A stretch of 55,145 bases of DNA from JALYUM01 sp036688685 (GTDB taxonomy: Bacteria; Pseudomonadota; Gammaproteobacteria; Burkholderiales; Burkholderiaceae_D): contig NZ_JAQQPS010000032.1 of the NCBI RefSeq assembly GCF_036688685.1, forward strand, positions 1 through 55,145. The letters are read 5' to 3'. The notes under the pieces were generated by a model. The model saw only the letters and a list, made by a program, of their open reading frames with translations. It ran no database searches and had not been told where the DNA came from. How positions within the stretch are numbered: position 1 is the stretch's first letter; every line of letters begins with the position of its first letter. Made by a program: the position numbers and the translations under genes. Shown here piece by piece: positions 8,662 to 18,416 of this stretch.

Positions 8662-11600
8662 TCAGTCACTGCCCGCTCCAGCCGACGCACCGCCCTGCCC
8701 GCTCTGATCGAGCAGCCACAAGGCGGCGCTATAGTCGAGACGATCGATCGCAGCGCGTACTTGCTGTGTCGTGTGCGCCCCGATCAGGTGCGGCAAGCCG
8801 GCCTCGATTTTTGCGAACAAGGTGCCGGCAGCCAGGTTCTTCCCCTGCAGCAGCTGACGCAACTGTGCCAGCTGCGCCGCGTCGACCGCGGCCATACCGG
8901 GCTGCCAGGTTTGTTGCCAGCGCTGGCGCCAGGCGCTCGCCGCTGCCAGCGTTGCCACCAGCTCGACCCGCACCGCGGCCAGCAGATCGTCCAGCAGCGC
9001 TGGCCCGGCAGCGCCCTGCAAGGCCTGTTCGAGCACGCGCGCGGCGGCAACAAAGCGGCGCGCACCAAACGTGCCCACCGTGCCACGCAGCGTGTGAAGG
9101 CTGCGTGCGGCGGCCACGCGCGCCGCCTCGCCCCAGTCCTGCCCCAACTGGTCGAGCTCGCTCGTGCCGGCACTGAGCAAGATGCCCAGCAGGCCGGCCA
9201 CCGTGGCGCCGTCGTCGTCGGCCAGGCCATCGAGCTGGGAGAGATCGAAGACGCCTTCGCCCGGCGCCGCTGCGCCCGCCGGAACCAGCCGCTCAGCCTG
9301 CGCAGGTCCGGACCGGCGCGCCACCGGCACGTGCTGGCTGACGGCCTCGATCAGTTGGTCGAAATCGATGGGCTTGGCGATGAAGCCATCCATGCCGGCA
9401 GCAATGCAGCGACTGCGTTCGTGTTCCATCACGCCCGCCGTCATGGCCAGCACGGGCAAGCGCAGACCCAGCGCACCGCGGATCACGGCGATCGTCTCGA
9501 ACCCGTCCATGACCGGCATCTGGATGTCGAGCAGCACCAGGTCGAATCCGTCCGGCGCTGCGCGCAGGATATCGATGGCTTGTTGACCATCGCCAGCGAT
9601 GGCAAGCTGCGCACCGGCCGCTTCGAGCATGCGCCTGGCGACAATCTGGTTGAGCTGGTTGTCCTCGACCAGCAACACCCGGCATGCCAGCAAAGGCCTG
9701 CCCGGCTGCGCTCTGCGCGGCACAGCGCCCCCGGCCAGCGCCAGCAGGCATGCCTGCAAGGGAACCGGCGTGACCGGCTTGTCGAGGATGGCGTCCGCGC
9801 CGAAGCTGGCAGTGTCGTTCAGCTTGTGGGTGCGTTCGTAGGAATCGAGCATTTTCACCATCGCAATGCCAGAATGCGCCAGGCGCGCACGGCGGACATG
9901 GTCGAGCAAGGCGCCATCCACGTCTGTGCCAATGAGCACCACGTCGGCGAGAGCGCCCGCGGGCAAGGTGATGTTGCCGGCATCGGCCACAGCGGCCTCG
10001 CAGCCGAGCGCATCGAGGGCATCGAGCAGGACTGCGGCCGCGCGCCCGACCGTGCCCCACAGCACCACCCGCAATGGTGGCACCCGTGACGGCGCCGGCT
10101 GCTGCGCCGGCACGCCAAGCGGCAACAACAAGGTAAACACGCTGCCGTGCGAGGGCACGCTTTCCACACTGATGCTGCCACCCATCAATTCCACGAGCCG
10201 GCGCGAAATCGCCAGGCCCAGGCCGGTCCCGCCAAAACGCCGGGTGGTGGAACTGTCGGCTTGCTCGAAGGCGCCGAACAGCTTGTCGATGGTGCCTGCA
10301 CTCATGCCGATACCGGTATCGCTGACCATCACCCGCAAGGTCAGGCCGCCATCGCTGCGCGCAGCGCTTTCAAAGCGCACGGCCACTTCGCCTTGCTCGG
10401 TAAACTTGATGGCGTTGCCGGCCAGGTTGATCAGCACCTGCTGCAGGCGCAAGCTGTCACCGGTGACCAGTGCGGGCAGCGCCGGATCGAGCGCCACCGT
10501 CAGCATCAAGGGCCGTTCCTGCGCGTTCAGGCTCATCATGGTAGCCAGGGTCGCCGCCAGCGCGTCGAGTCGAAATGGCGCCTGCTCGATCTCCAATTTG
10601 CCCGCTTCGATCTTGGAAAAGTCCAGTATGTCGTTGACAATGGCCAGCAGCGCGACGCCGGCGCTGCGAATAGCGGCAACATCGCGCTGCTGCGTCTGCT
10701 CGAGGGCGCTGTGGTCAAGCAGTTGCGCCATGCCCAATACGGCGTTGAGGGGCGTGCGCAGTTCGTGGCTCATGTTGGCCAAAAATTCGCTTTTCGCCTG
10801 GCTGGCCTGGTCAGCGCGCAGCATGGCCCAGCGCAGCGCCTTGTCGGCCATCTTTTGCTCGGTGATGTCGCGTGCGATGCCCAGGAAACCGGTGAGTGCG
10901 CCGTCGCCGTCGCGGATGGCGCTGACGGTCAGCTGCACCGGCACGCTGCTGCCGTCCTTGCACAGGTAGGTCCATTCCCGGGTTTCCGCCGCCCCCGTGC
11001 GGGCCTGGCTCACAAACACCTCGAAGCCATCGACTGGCACGCCGGTCGCCGCGCTCAACTCGGCGGCGCGCAACGCTACCTCCGCCGGCAGGTGCAGCAA
11101 CGCCGGCGTCTGCAGGCCAATGAGCTCGTCGGCGCGGTAGCCCAGCATGCGCTCGGCACCCACGCTGAACACATCGATGACGCCATCGAGCCCGGTGGCG
11201 ATGATGGCGAATTCACCGGCCGAGTCGACCAGCACGGCGAAGCGCCGCTCCGATCGGCGCAATGCGGCGGTCATCTGCGAGGCCAGCGCCAGCGCATCGT
11301 CGCTGCTGACGCGCAGCGCTCGGGTAATACTGAACATCAACAAAGCGATCAGGGCGCCGGCGAACAGCACGATCAGGCCCTTGGCGCGGTCGATACCGGC
11401 ATCGAACACCGGCAGCGAAACCAGGCGCAGCGTCCAGACAGCGTCACCCACGGCCATGCTGGTGGTGCCGCGATAGGCGGCGTGCGCTGCATCCTGCGCG
11501 CTCAGTGCGCTGGCATAAAGGCGTGACGCGGGTGCGCTGCTGTTACCGTCGAAAATCTCGATCGCCACCGGCGGCGTGCTGCCAAAAATACCCGCCATCA

Positions 11601-13224
11601 GATCGTCCATGCGAAATGCGCCGAACACGTACGCTTCCAGTGCCTGCCGGCGCTCGGTGGTGGTACTGTGGGCGGCGCCATGCCGATACACCGGCAAGAA
11701 CATCAGGAAGCCGTTTTGGCGCGCCACGCCGCGCTCCTGCACCAGGGTAACCTTGCCGGTCAGCGCCAGCGTATCGAAGTCCATCGCGCGCAGTAGGGCA
11801 GCGCGCCTGACCGGTTCGGACATGATGTCGAAACCAAGGGCCAGTGCGTTAAGCGCGGTGGACGGTTCGAATCGCACCACCGGGACGTAGACATCACGCT
11901 GCCCGGCGGGCCAGACGGTGAAGCCGGCAACGCCGTCAGCGCGCATGCGCCGTTCCAGAGCGTCCTTGTTCGTGGCCTTCAGGGCGATGCCGAGCGACTG
12001 AATGCCGGGATACTTGTCGGCCAGCCCGATCCCGCCGACATAGTCGTGCCAATCCTGGGCATCGATCTCGTCCGTACCGTGCAAGGCAAAGCGCGCACTG
12101 TGCAGAATCTGGCTGTAAGCGGCGATACGATCGCCGACCAGCCGCTGCACGTCGGCGATTTCGCGGTTGAATTGTTCGGCGGCGCGCTGCTCAGTGGCCC
12201 TGGTCACGTATTGCCAGGCCACGATCGTGAGAACCATCGCGCCGAGGAAAACGGTCCAGTGCAGCCAGTCTGCCGCCCTCCCTCGGGCGCGCTTCCTGGC
12301 GCCCTCGGCATCGGCTGCAAGGACCAGGCCCACCATGCTGAAGATGCCGATAAATATCTCGAGCGCAAACAATGCCTCCGGCCTGCCGGCTGCAGCAAAC
12401 GGCCCCTTTCCGACGACGGTAGCCAGCACTGCGGCCGTGTCGATAAGCAGCAGTGCCAGTGTGACGCCACGCGTGCGATACCGGTAAGCGCACAGGGCAA
12501 TGCAGGGCAACAAGGCAAACACCAGGATGCGGCGTGACGCATCGGCCGGTGCATCGAACAGCCACCACAGCAAAATGACCAATCCGGCAAGGGCCAGCCC
12601 ACCTTCGCGCAGGCGTACGTTTGTGCGAAGGCGGCGTACGCCGCGCCACGACAGCAAGAATGGCGTGACGACCAGGATCCCGGCCAGGTCGCCCACCCAC
12701 CAGGTGGTGGCGATGGTCGACGAGATCGCCGGCGCGATGATGCCGGCCGAAATCAGCGTCGTTGTACCGACCAGCGCGCTGACCAAGGCAGCAACAGCAG
12801 CAGCAGCGGCAAATTGGTAAGCGCGTTCAGGCCTGAGGAACAGGGCGCGCGCGCGCACCATGTGGCGCATGAGCCAGGCACCGAGCAGGGCTTCCAGTGT
12901 GTTGCCGAACGCGATCGCCAGCGAGGGCGCGAGGGCGCTCCGCAAGCTCATCGCGCCTGCTTCGGTAAAACCGGCGATATTGGCGATCAGGGCGCCCAGA
13001 AAAATTCCCGGCCAGAAACGCCGCCCCATCAGCAACAAGGCGGCAAGTCCAATTCCCGACGGCGGCCACACGGGTGAAACATTGGTGCCCGGGAACGCCA
13101 TGAAGAGCCCTGCGCGGGCGGCGCAGTAGTACACCGTCGCCAGTAAAACAATCTTGATGAAGGCAACTGGTAGACGCGAATGCAGCAACGGGTTCCCCTG
13201 GACGTTAATTTTTTCGGTTTTCAC
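8662..13224 (-). CDS. Hybrid sensor histidine kinase: MASE1-CHASE-PAS-HisKA-HATPase-REC-Hpt
   Basis: This is a 1520-residue inner-membrane kinase. A MASE1-type multi-pass sensor occupies about residues 20-310, a CHASE-type periplasmic domain about 345-560, a further TM segment near 640, and a PAS domain about 660-790. The HisKA box SHELRTPLN contains H820, and the HATPase region has N and G boxes (NLAGNAIKF, FGGTGLGLAISRR). A first receiver-like region (about 1050-1165) lacks a clear phosphoacceptor. The second receiver carries D1233 in LLDIQMPVMDG. A C-terminal Hpt domain has H1377 in SLHTLRGTVG. The design is a full internal phosphorelay (H820 to D1233 to H1377) that could pass phosphate to the ANTAR regulator just downstream. 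The ligand is unknown; CHASE domains bind small molecules in relatives. Confidence 0.93.
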   Translation of the reverse strand: MKTEKINVQGNPLLHSRLPVAFIKIVLLATVYYCAARAGLFMAFPGTNVSPVWPPSGIGLAALLLMGRRFWPGIFLGALIANIAGFTEAGAMSLRSALAPSLAIAFGNTLEALLGAWLMRHMVRARALFLRPERAYQFAAAAAVAALVSALVGTTTLISAGIIAPAISSTIATTWWVGDLAGILVVTPFLLSWRGVRRLRTNVRLREGGLALAGLVILLWWLFDAPADASRRILVFALLPCIALCAYRYRTRGVTLALLLIDTAAVLATVVGKGPFAAAGRPEALFALEIFIGIFSMVGLVLAADAEGARKRARGRAADWLHWTVFLGAMVLTIVAWQYVTRATEQRAAEQFNREIADVQRLVGDRIAAYSQILHSARFALHGTDEIDAQDWHDYVGGIGLADKYPGIQSLGIALKATNKDALERRMRADGVAGFTVWPAGQRDVYVPVVRFEPSTALNALALGFDIMSEPVRRAALLRAMDFDTLALTGKVTLVQERGVARQNGFLMFLPVYRHGAAHSTTTERRQALEAYVFGAFRMDDLMAGIFGSTPPVAIEIFDGNSSAPASRLYASALSAQDAAHAAYRGTTSMAVGDAVWTLRLVSLPVFDAGIDRAKGLIVLFAGALIALLMFSITRALRVSSDDALALASQMTAALRRSERRFAVLVDSAGEFAIIATGLDGVIDVFSVGAERMLGYRADELIGLQTPALLHLPAEVALRAAELSAATGVPVDGFEVFVSQARTGAAETREWTYLCKDGSSVPVQLTVSAIRDGDGALTGFLGIARDITEQKMADKALRWAMLRADQASQAKSEFLANMSHELRTPLNAVLGMAQLLDHSALEQTQQRDVAAIRSAGVALLAIVNDILDFSKIEAGKLEIEQAPFRLDALAATLATMMSLNAQERPLMLTVALDPALPALVTGDSLRLQQVLINLAGNAIKFTEQGEVAVRFESAARSDGGLTLRVMVSDTGIGMSAGTIDKLFGAFEQADSSTTRRFGGTGLGLAISRRLVELMGGSISVESVPSHGSVFTLLLPLGVPAQQPAPSRVPPLRVVLWGTVGRAAAVLLDALDALGCEAAVADAGNITLPAGALADVVLIGTDVDGALLDHVRRARLAHSGIAMVKMLDSYERTHKLNDTASFGADAILDKPVTPVPLQACLLALAGGAVPRRAQPGRPLLACRVLLVEDNQLNQIVARRMLEAAGAQLAIAGDGQQAIDILRAAPDGFDLVLLDIQMPVMDGFETIAVIRGALGLRLPVLAMTAGVMEHERSRCIAAGMDGFIAKPIDFDQLIEAVSQHVPVARRSGPAQAERLVPAGAAAPGEGVFDLSQLDGLADDDGATVAGLLGILLSAGTSELDQLGQDWGEAARVAAARSLHTLRGTVGTFGARRFVAAARVLEQALQGAAGPALLDDLLAAVRVELVATLAAASAWRQRWQQTWQPGMAAVDAAQLAQLRQLLQGKNLAAGTLFAKIEAGLPHLIGAHTTQQVRAAIDRLDYSAALWLLDQSGQGGASAGAGSD

Positions 13225-13315
13225 ATGCGATTATGCTGAAACGATATACACAGCAGCGCAAGGTGACAAGCATTCATTTCGCCTCCCCCTCGGTCAGGAT
13301 AGATGTCGCGTCACT

Positions 13316-13476
13316 TAAGTACTCGCCAGTAAATAAATGTGATTTTTGGCTGCCATAACCGGCGCGCTCCTGCGTTGGCCACCGCTTGCAATGCTCGCAT
13401 TGCGGCGCGTCGTCCGCCTTGCATCGCATCCGGTTCTGTTTGCCAAAATTTCACATTTATTTCCCGGCGAGTACTT
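13316..13476. mobile_element. MITE-like element with ~35-bp terminal inverted repeats and TA duplication
   Basis: Positions 13316-13350 and the reverse complement of 13441-13476 match over about 35 nt with only a few differences; both ends start TAAGTACTCGCC and reach AAATAAATGTGA and TTTTGGC. The core AGTACTCGCC...GGCGAGTACT is flanked by direct TA dinucleotides (13316-13317 and 13475-13476), as expected for insertion at TA by IS630/Tc1-mariner-type transposases. A further perfect 7-bp hairpin (13388-13394 and 13397-13403) lies in the centre. The element is too short to encode a transposase. It sits between the oxygenase stop and the kinase start. The family assignment is inferred. Confidence 0.7.
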
Positions 13477-13534
13477 AGAACAAAAGGAAGCCATTCTCCG
13501 GCAAATGATGGCGCCGGAGAAAAGGTAGGAATGT

Positions 13535-14176
13535 CTATCCAGCAGGCGTCCCAAAGTTAAATGCCACCGATACGCGCGGGCGCGTACCAAAAAATGGATC
13601 AACCGAATGCAGTAACCATGACGGGAAAACCAGCAGCATGCCCGCTTCGGGCGTGATTTTCTCTGTGTATCCGGCAGTGACACAGCCCTCGATTCGAAAC
13701 CGCAAGAGTGGGTCATGCATGGCCGGCAACAGGCCGCGTGGGTCGTAGAAAAACAACTCTCCGCCACAGGCCGGCCCCGCACCGCCATCGTCAACGTAAT
13801 AGATGGCAGACCAGAACGCGCCTGCATGACCATGGACGGCATTGCTGGCGCCGCTGGAATTGATGTTGACCCACGCGTTCATGCGCCACGCCAATGCTGC
13901 CTCGATCAAGCCGCCGGGCACGTGGACGGCAGTGGCTGCATCGACCACGGCGGTCACCATCCGGCACAGGCTCTGCGCCGCCGGCAACGCCAGCGTCTGC
14001 AGGTTATCGTCCGACTGCCAGCCGCCGAGATTGCTGTGGCGACGGCCAGGCTCCTGCGCAGGCTGCGCCAGGAAGTGTGCAAGCAGCGCGTGATTCATGT
14101 CTGCCGCGCCGTCGAGATGGCTGATTAATAAAGGCGTGCAGAATAGTTTGCGTACCGTAATTTCTGGTGTCGTCAT
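13535..14176 (-). CDS. Putative 2OG-Fe(II) oxygenase (PF13759-like)
   Basis: This 213-residue protein has a WVNIN segment, a proximal metal-binding region H115-G-H117 followed by the FWSAIYYVDD strand, GGELFFYDPR, and a distal H190 in LLHSVDPF with R199/R201 for 2-oxoglutarate. This pattern matches the putative 2OG-Fe(II) oxygenases related to TIGR02466. The ATG overlaps the stop of the RND transporter by 4 nt (14173-14176), so it is translationally coupled and is the last gene of the efflux operon. Such an enzyme is an unusual partner for an RND pump; it could modify the pump substrate or a pump protein. The substrate is unknown. Confidence 0.75.
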   Translation of the reverse strand: MTTPEITVRKLFCTPLLISHLDGAADMNHALLAHFLAQPAQEPGRRHSNLGGWQSDDNLQTLALPAAQSLCRMVTAVVDAATAVHVPGGLIEAALAWRMNAWVNINSSGASNAVHGHAGAFWSAIYYVDDGGAGPACGGELFFYDPRGLLPAMHDPLLRFRIEGCVTAGYTEKITPEAGMLLVFPSWLLHSVDPFFGTRPRVSVAFNFGTPAG

Positions 14177-17100
14177 AAAAATTCATTTTCCATGGGAACA
14201 CGATCAGTTTTATCGAGCAAGATTGGTGTACTGATCGCAGACGCGGTGCCGTTACCCCGGTTGATAAAGTAGCGCCGCAGCCACTGTTCCACGTCATCCA
14301 CGTAGGTAAATACCACCGGTATCACCAGCAGGCAGAGCAAGGTTGAGGTCAACAGGCCGCCGATCACGACGATGGCCATCGGCTGGCGAAAGCTCGGCTC
14401 GGCGCCCAGGCCGAGCGCATTCGGCAGCATCCCGGCCGCCATCGCGATGGTGGTCATCAGGATCGGACGGGCGCGCTTGTGGCAGGCATCGACCAGGGCG
14501 TCGAGCCGGCCCACGCCATGGTCACGGCGCGCCATGACGGCATACTCCACCAGCAAAATCGAGTTCTTTGTGACGATCCCCATCAACATCAGCAAGCCGA
14601 TGATCGCTGGCATCGAAAAAGGCATCTTCGCGATCAGCAAGGCGAACAGCGCGCCACCGAGGGAGAGCGGCAGCGCGCACAGGATCGTGGCCGGTTGCAG
14701 GAAATCGTGAAACAGCAGCACCAGCACCGCATACACGCACAGAATGCCGATTGCCATGGCCAGCCCGAAGCTCTGGAACAGCTCAGCCATGCTTTGCAGC
14801 TCCCCCTGGTCGACCTGGTGTACGCCCGCGGGCAATTGCTGCATGGCAGACAATTGTTTGACCTCGCTATCGACATCCCCCAGCGCGCGGCCATTGAGTT
14901 CAATCGACAGGGTGATATTGCGCTCGCGATCGATGCGGTCGATTTGCGCCGGGCCGCTACCCATCGCCAGCGTCCCCAGCGCCGCGACACTGACCATGCC
15001 CTTGCTGCCGGCCACGCGCAAGCGTCCGATATCATCCAGATTCCTGCGCTCCGCGGGATCGATCTGGGCCCGCACCGTGAGCTGGCGTTCCGGCAGGTTC
15101 AGTTTTGGCAGCGCACTGGCATAGTCGCCATAGGTGCCGATCCGGATCGCTTCGGCCAGCGCTTCGGTGGTCACGCCCATGGCGGCGGCGCGGGCGAGAT
15201 CTGGCTTGAACACAATCTCGGGTTGCTGGAGCGCGGCGCTGGAACTGACATTGCCGATCCCTTGCAGCGTGCGCAACTGGGTTTCCAGCGCCGCCGCGCT
15301 CGCCTCGAGTCCGTCCGGGTTGCTGCCGGCCAGCGTAATCTGCAGTTTTTCGCCGCTGTTGCCGCCGCCGACCGCCACCCGGGCGCCGGGCACCTGACGC
15401 AGCAACTGGCGGATGTCCTCCTCGACCCCGGCCTGCTTTTGCTGGCGCTCGCCGCGCGCCACCAGGTCCACAATCAGGCTGGCCTTGCGCAGGCCATTGC
15501 TGTTCTCGCTGCTGCCGTTGCCCACCGCGACAAACACACTTTTTACCGCAGGCAGTGTCCGCACCAGTTGGGCCGCCTGCAAACTGGCTGCGCGCGTTTC
15601 CGTGATCGTGCTGCCCGGCGCCAGCTCGATGGCAATCTGCGTCTGCGCCTTGTCCTGCGCCGGAAAGAATGCCGTCTTCAGGGACAGCACCATCAGGGCC
15701 GACAGCACCAGGAAAGCGCCGGCCGCGAACGCCGTCCGGCCGCGCTGACCGATGCTGCTGCGCACCCAGCCCAGGTAGCGGGTCATCAGCTTGCTGTCGT
15801 GCTGTTGGCCCACGATGTCCTTCAACAGGTAGGCCGCCATCATCGGCGTGAGCAGGCGCGCGACCAGCAGCGACATCAATACCGCCACCGACGTGGTAAT
15901 GCCGAACTGGCGGAACACCAGGCCCGCAATGCCCGACATGAAGGCGGTCGGCAGGAACACGGCGACCAGCGTAAAGGTCGTGGCAATCACCGCCAGGCCG
16001 ATCTCGTCGGCCGCTTCCATGGCGGCCTGATACGGCGTCTTGCCCATGCGCAGATGGCGCGCAATGTTTTCAATTTCGACGATGGCGTCGTCGACCAGCA
16101 CGCCGACCACCAGCGACAGCGACAGCAATGTGATGGTGTTGAGAGAATAGCCGGCCAGATAAATCACGCCGAAGGTCGGGATGATCGACAGCGGCAGCGC
16201 CGCAGCCGAGACCAGCGTCGCGCGCCAGTCGCGCAGGAACCACCACACCACGGCAATGGCCAGCAGTGCGCCTTCGATCAGCATCTCCATCGAGCCACGG
16301 TAATTGTCTTCGATCGCGGCGACCGTATTGCTCGCTTCGGCGAGCGCCACCTGCGGATGCAGCGCGACGAATTTGCCCATTGCGCTGCGCACCCCGCGCA
16401 GCACGGTCACGTCGGAGTTTCCCTTGGCGCGCGTGATCTGCAGGCCGACGACAGGCTTGCCATCGCGGTAAGCGTAAGAACTGCGTTCCGCCGCGCCGTC
16501 GCTGATGCGTGCGATACGGTCCAGCCGCACGCGGCGGCCGTCGCCAGTGTTGATGGTCAATGCCGCCAGTTCCTGTACCGACTCGACACCTGCCAGCGTG
16601 CGTGCCGACTGGCGCTGCCCGCCAATGTCGGCGCGGCCGCCGGAGCGGTCGCGCTGCATCGCCTTCACTTGCAGCGAGACGGTTTTGGCGTTCAGCCCCA
16701 GGCCGGCCATCGCGGCCGGGTCGAGCTCGATGCGCACTTCGCGGCTGACGCCGCCCACCCGCGTGACCGCGGCCACGCCTTTCACGGCCAGCAGCGCCTT
16801 GCTGACGTCGTTGTCGACGAACCAGGACAGGTCTTGCTCGTCGAGCACGCTGGACGCCGCCGTGTAGGTCAGCAAGGCGGTCGGCGCCGCTTCGCTCTTC
16901 GACACCGTCGGGTCGGCCATTTCCGCCGGCAAGTCGGCGCGCGCGCTGTCGACCGCATTGCGCACTTCGCTCAATGCGGCCTGGGCATTCTTTTCCAGCT
17001 TGAAACTGACACTGATATTCACGCCGCCATCGTTGATGGTGGTCGTGACATGGTCGAGCAGTGTCAGGGAGGTCAACTTGTCTTCGATCTTGCGCGCCAC

Positions 17101-17286
17101 CTCGTTTTCCAGCTGCGACGGCGCGGCCCCTTCCAGTGCTGCGGAAATGGTAATCATGGGCAAATCCATGTCGGGGAAATCCTGGATCTGCAACCTGCTG
17201 AAACCGACCAGTCCAAACACCGTCAACAGCGCGAAACACAGGATCGCCGGCACCGGGTTGCGAATCGACCAGGACGAGATATTCAT
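14173..17286 (-). CDS. RND-family efflux transporter, inner-membrane subunit
   Basis: The 1037-residue protein has the length and layout of AcrB/MdtBC-type drug/proton antiporters: an N-terminal TM helix (SIRNPVPAILCFALL), two large periplasmic loops and about 12 TM segments. Proton-relay residues are visible: adjacent Asp residues in GVLVDDAIVEIENI of TM4 and the Lys of LMGIVTKNSILLVEYA in TM10. It should form a trimer drawing substrate from the periplasm and membrane, working with the adaptor and outer-membrane factor encoded upstream. It overlaps its neighbours by 4 nt at both ends. BaeSR-type regulation is suggested by the divergent baeSR genes. Confidence 0.94.
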   Translation of the reverse strand: MNISSWSIRNPVPAILCFALLTVFGLVGFSRLQIQDFPDMDLPMITISAALEGAAPSQLENEVARKIEDKLTSLTLLDHVTTTINDGGVNISVSFKLEKNAQAALSEVRNAVDSARADLPAEMADPTVSKSEAAPTALLTYTAASSVLDEQDLSWFVDNDVSKALLAVKGVAAVTRVGGVSREVRIELDPAAMAGLGLNAKTVSLQVKAMQRDRSGGRADIGGQRQSARTLAGVESVQELAALTINTGDGRRVRLDRIARISDGAAERSSYAYRDGKPVVGLQITRAKGNSDVTVLRGVRSAMGKFVALHPQVALAEASNTVAAIEDNYRGSMEMLIEGALLAIAVVWWFLRDWRATLVSAAALPLSIIPTFGVIYLAGYSLNTITLLSLSLVVGVLVDDAIVEIENIARHLRMGKTPYQAAMEAADEIGLAVIATTFTLVAVFLPTAFMSGIAGLVFRQFGITTSVAVLMSLLVARLLTPMMAAYLLKDIVGQQHDSKLMTRYLGWVRSSIGQRGRTAFAAGAFLVLSALMVLSLKTAFFPAQDKAQTQIAIELAPGSTITETRAASLQAAQLVRTLPAVKSVFVAVGNGSSENSNGLRKASLIVDLVARGERQQKQAGVEEDIRQLLRQVPGARVAVGGGNSGEKLQITLAGSNPDGLEASAAALETQLRTLQGIGNVSSSAALQQPEIVFKPDLARAAAMGVTTEALAEAIRIGTYGDYASALPKLNLPERQLTVRAQIDPAERRNLDDIGRLRVAGSKGMVSVAALGTLAMGSGPAQIDRIDRERNITLSIELNGRALGDVDSEVKQLSAMQQLPAGVHQVDQGELQSMAELFQSFGLAMAIGILCVYAVLVLLFHDFLQPATILCALPLSLGGALFALLIAKMPFSMPAIIGLLMLMGIVTKNSILLVEYAVMARRDHGVGRLDALVDACHKRARPILMTTIAMAAGMLPNALGLGAEPSFRQPMAIVVIGGLLTSTLLCLLVIPVVFTYVDDVEQWLRRYFINRGNGTASAISTPILLDKTDRVPMENEFL

Positions 17287-18416
17287 GATGTGGCCTTGCG
17301 CAGCGGCGGCGTGACAGCGATCACCTTGACTGCGACACCGTCGGACAGGAAAGCGGCGCCAGTCGCGACCACGCGCGCAGTGGCATCGAGGCCGGAGAGT
17401 ACTTCGACCCGGCCATCCCTGCGCCGCCCCGTCAGCACCGTGCGGCGCGCCACTTTCGCGCCATCCGGCGCCAGCACATACACGTCCACGCGGCCGTCGC
17501 GCGCCACCAGCGCCGACTCCGGCAGCGACAAGGCCGTGGTGTGCCCCAGCTCTATCCTGCCGCTGGCGAACATGCCGCTGCGCGCGCCATGGCCGGCCGC
17601 GAGGCTGACGTACACCAGCGCGCGGCCGGTACTGGTCGACAAGGTGGGCGCCACCAGGCGCACCACGCCGGGCACCACGCTACCCGAGGGCAGCTTGACC
17701 AGTGCCTGCTGTCCCGCCTGCACCCGCGCCAGTTGCTGTGGGTCGAGTTCGGCCTGCCATTCGACCCGGCCCTGCCGCACCAGCCGAAACAGCTCGGCGC
17801 CCGGACTCACCACGTTGCCGAGCAGCGCTGCGCGCGCCGAGACGACGCCGTCGTCGACCGCCACGATGCGGGTCTGCGCCAGCGTGATGCGCTTGCCTTG
17901 CAGCTCGGCCAGGGCCGAGTCGAGCGCCGCCCGGCCGCTGGCCGCGCCAATCCGGTATTCATCGATTTTTTGACCCGACAAGGCGCCGCTGTCGGCCGCC
18001 ATGCGCGCGCGCTGCAGGTCGGCCCGCGCTTTTTCCTCAGTGGCGCGGGCCTGGGCCACGGCGCCTTCCTGCTTGCGCACCTCGGCCGTGGCACTGGCGT
18101 CGGCCAGCTGGGCCAGCAACTGGCCGCGTTTCACGCTGCTGCCGACGTCGGCGTACAAGGCGGTGATGCGCAGGCTGCCGGTCTCGGCACCGATCACCGC
18201 TTCCTGCCAGGCCGCCAGACTGCCATCGACCTCGATGGTGTCCGGCCAGCTCTGGCGCAAGGGCTCGGTCAAGTTGACGCTCAGCGCCGCCGGCGCGCTG
18301 GCCGGCACGGCAGCGGCGACCTTGCTGGCGGGGCGCAGGCACCACCACGCCAGTAGACCGAGCAGCAGCGCGCCAAGCACAAGGCGCATGGGTTTTCGAT
18401 GGTGGACGAGGCTCAC
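17283..18416 (-). CDS. RND efflux periplasmic adaptor (membrane fusion protein)
   Basis: This 377-residue protein has an N-terminal membrane anchor (LVLGALLLGLLAWWCL), a lipoyl-like half-domain (GSLRITALYADVGSSVKRGQ), a helical hairpin at about residues 110-180 rich in Ala, Arg and Glu, a second lipoyl half (DDGVVSARAALLGNVVSPG), then beta-barrel and membrane-proximal domains. It links the RND transporter to the outer-membrane channel. It overlaps the upstream OMF gene and the downstream transporter by 4 nt each, fixing it as the second gene of the operon. Confidence 0.93.
   Translation of the reverse strand: MSLVHHRKPMRLVLGALLLGLLAWWCLRPASKVAAAVPASAPAALSVNLTEPLRQSWPDTIEVDGSLAAWQEAVIGAETGSLRITALYADVGSSVKRGQLLAQLADASATAEVRKQEGAVAQARATEEKARADLQRARMAADSGALSGQKIDEYRIGAASGRAALDSALAELQGKRITLAQTRIVAVDDGVVSARAALLGNVVSPGAELFRLVRQGRVEWQAELDPQQLARVQAGQQALVKLPSGSVVPGVVRLVAPTLSTSTGRALVYVSLAAGHGARSGMFASGRIELGHTTALSLPESALVARDGRVDVYVLAPDGAKVARRTVLTGRRRDGRVEVLSGLDATARVVATGAAFLSDGVAVKVIAVTPPLRKATS

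Noticed and set aside
14479..17973. Plus-strand frame of 1164 codons
   Set aside because: It lies opposite the RND transporter and adaptor and has shadow composition (rich in His, Arg and Gln) with no domain.
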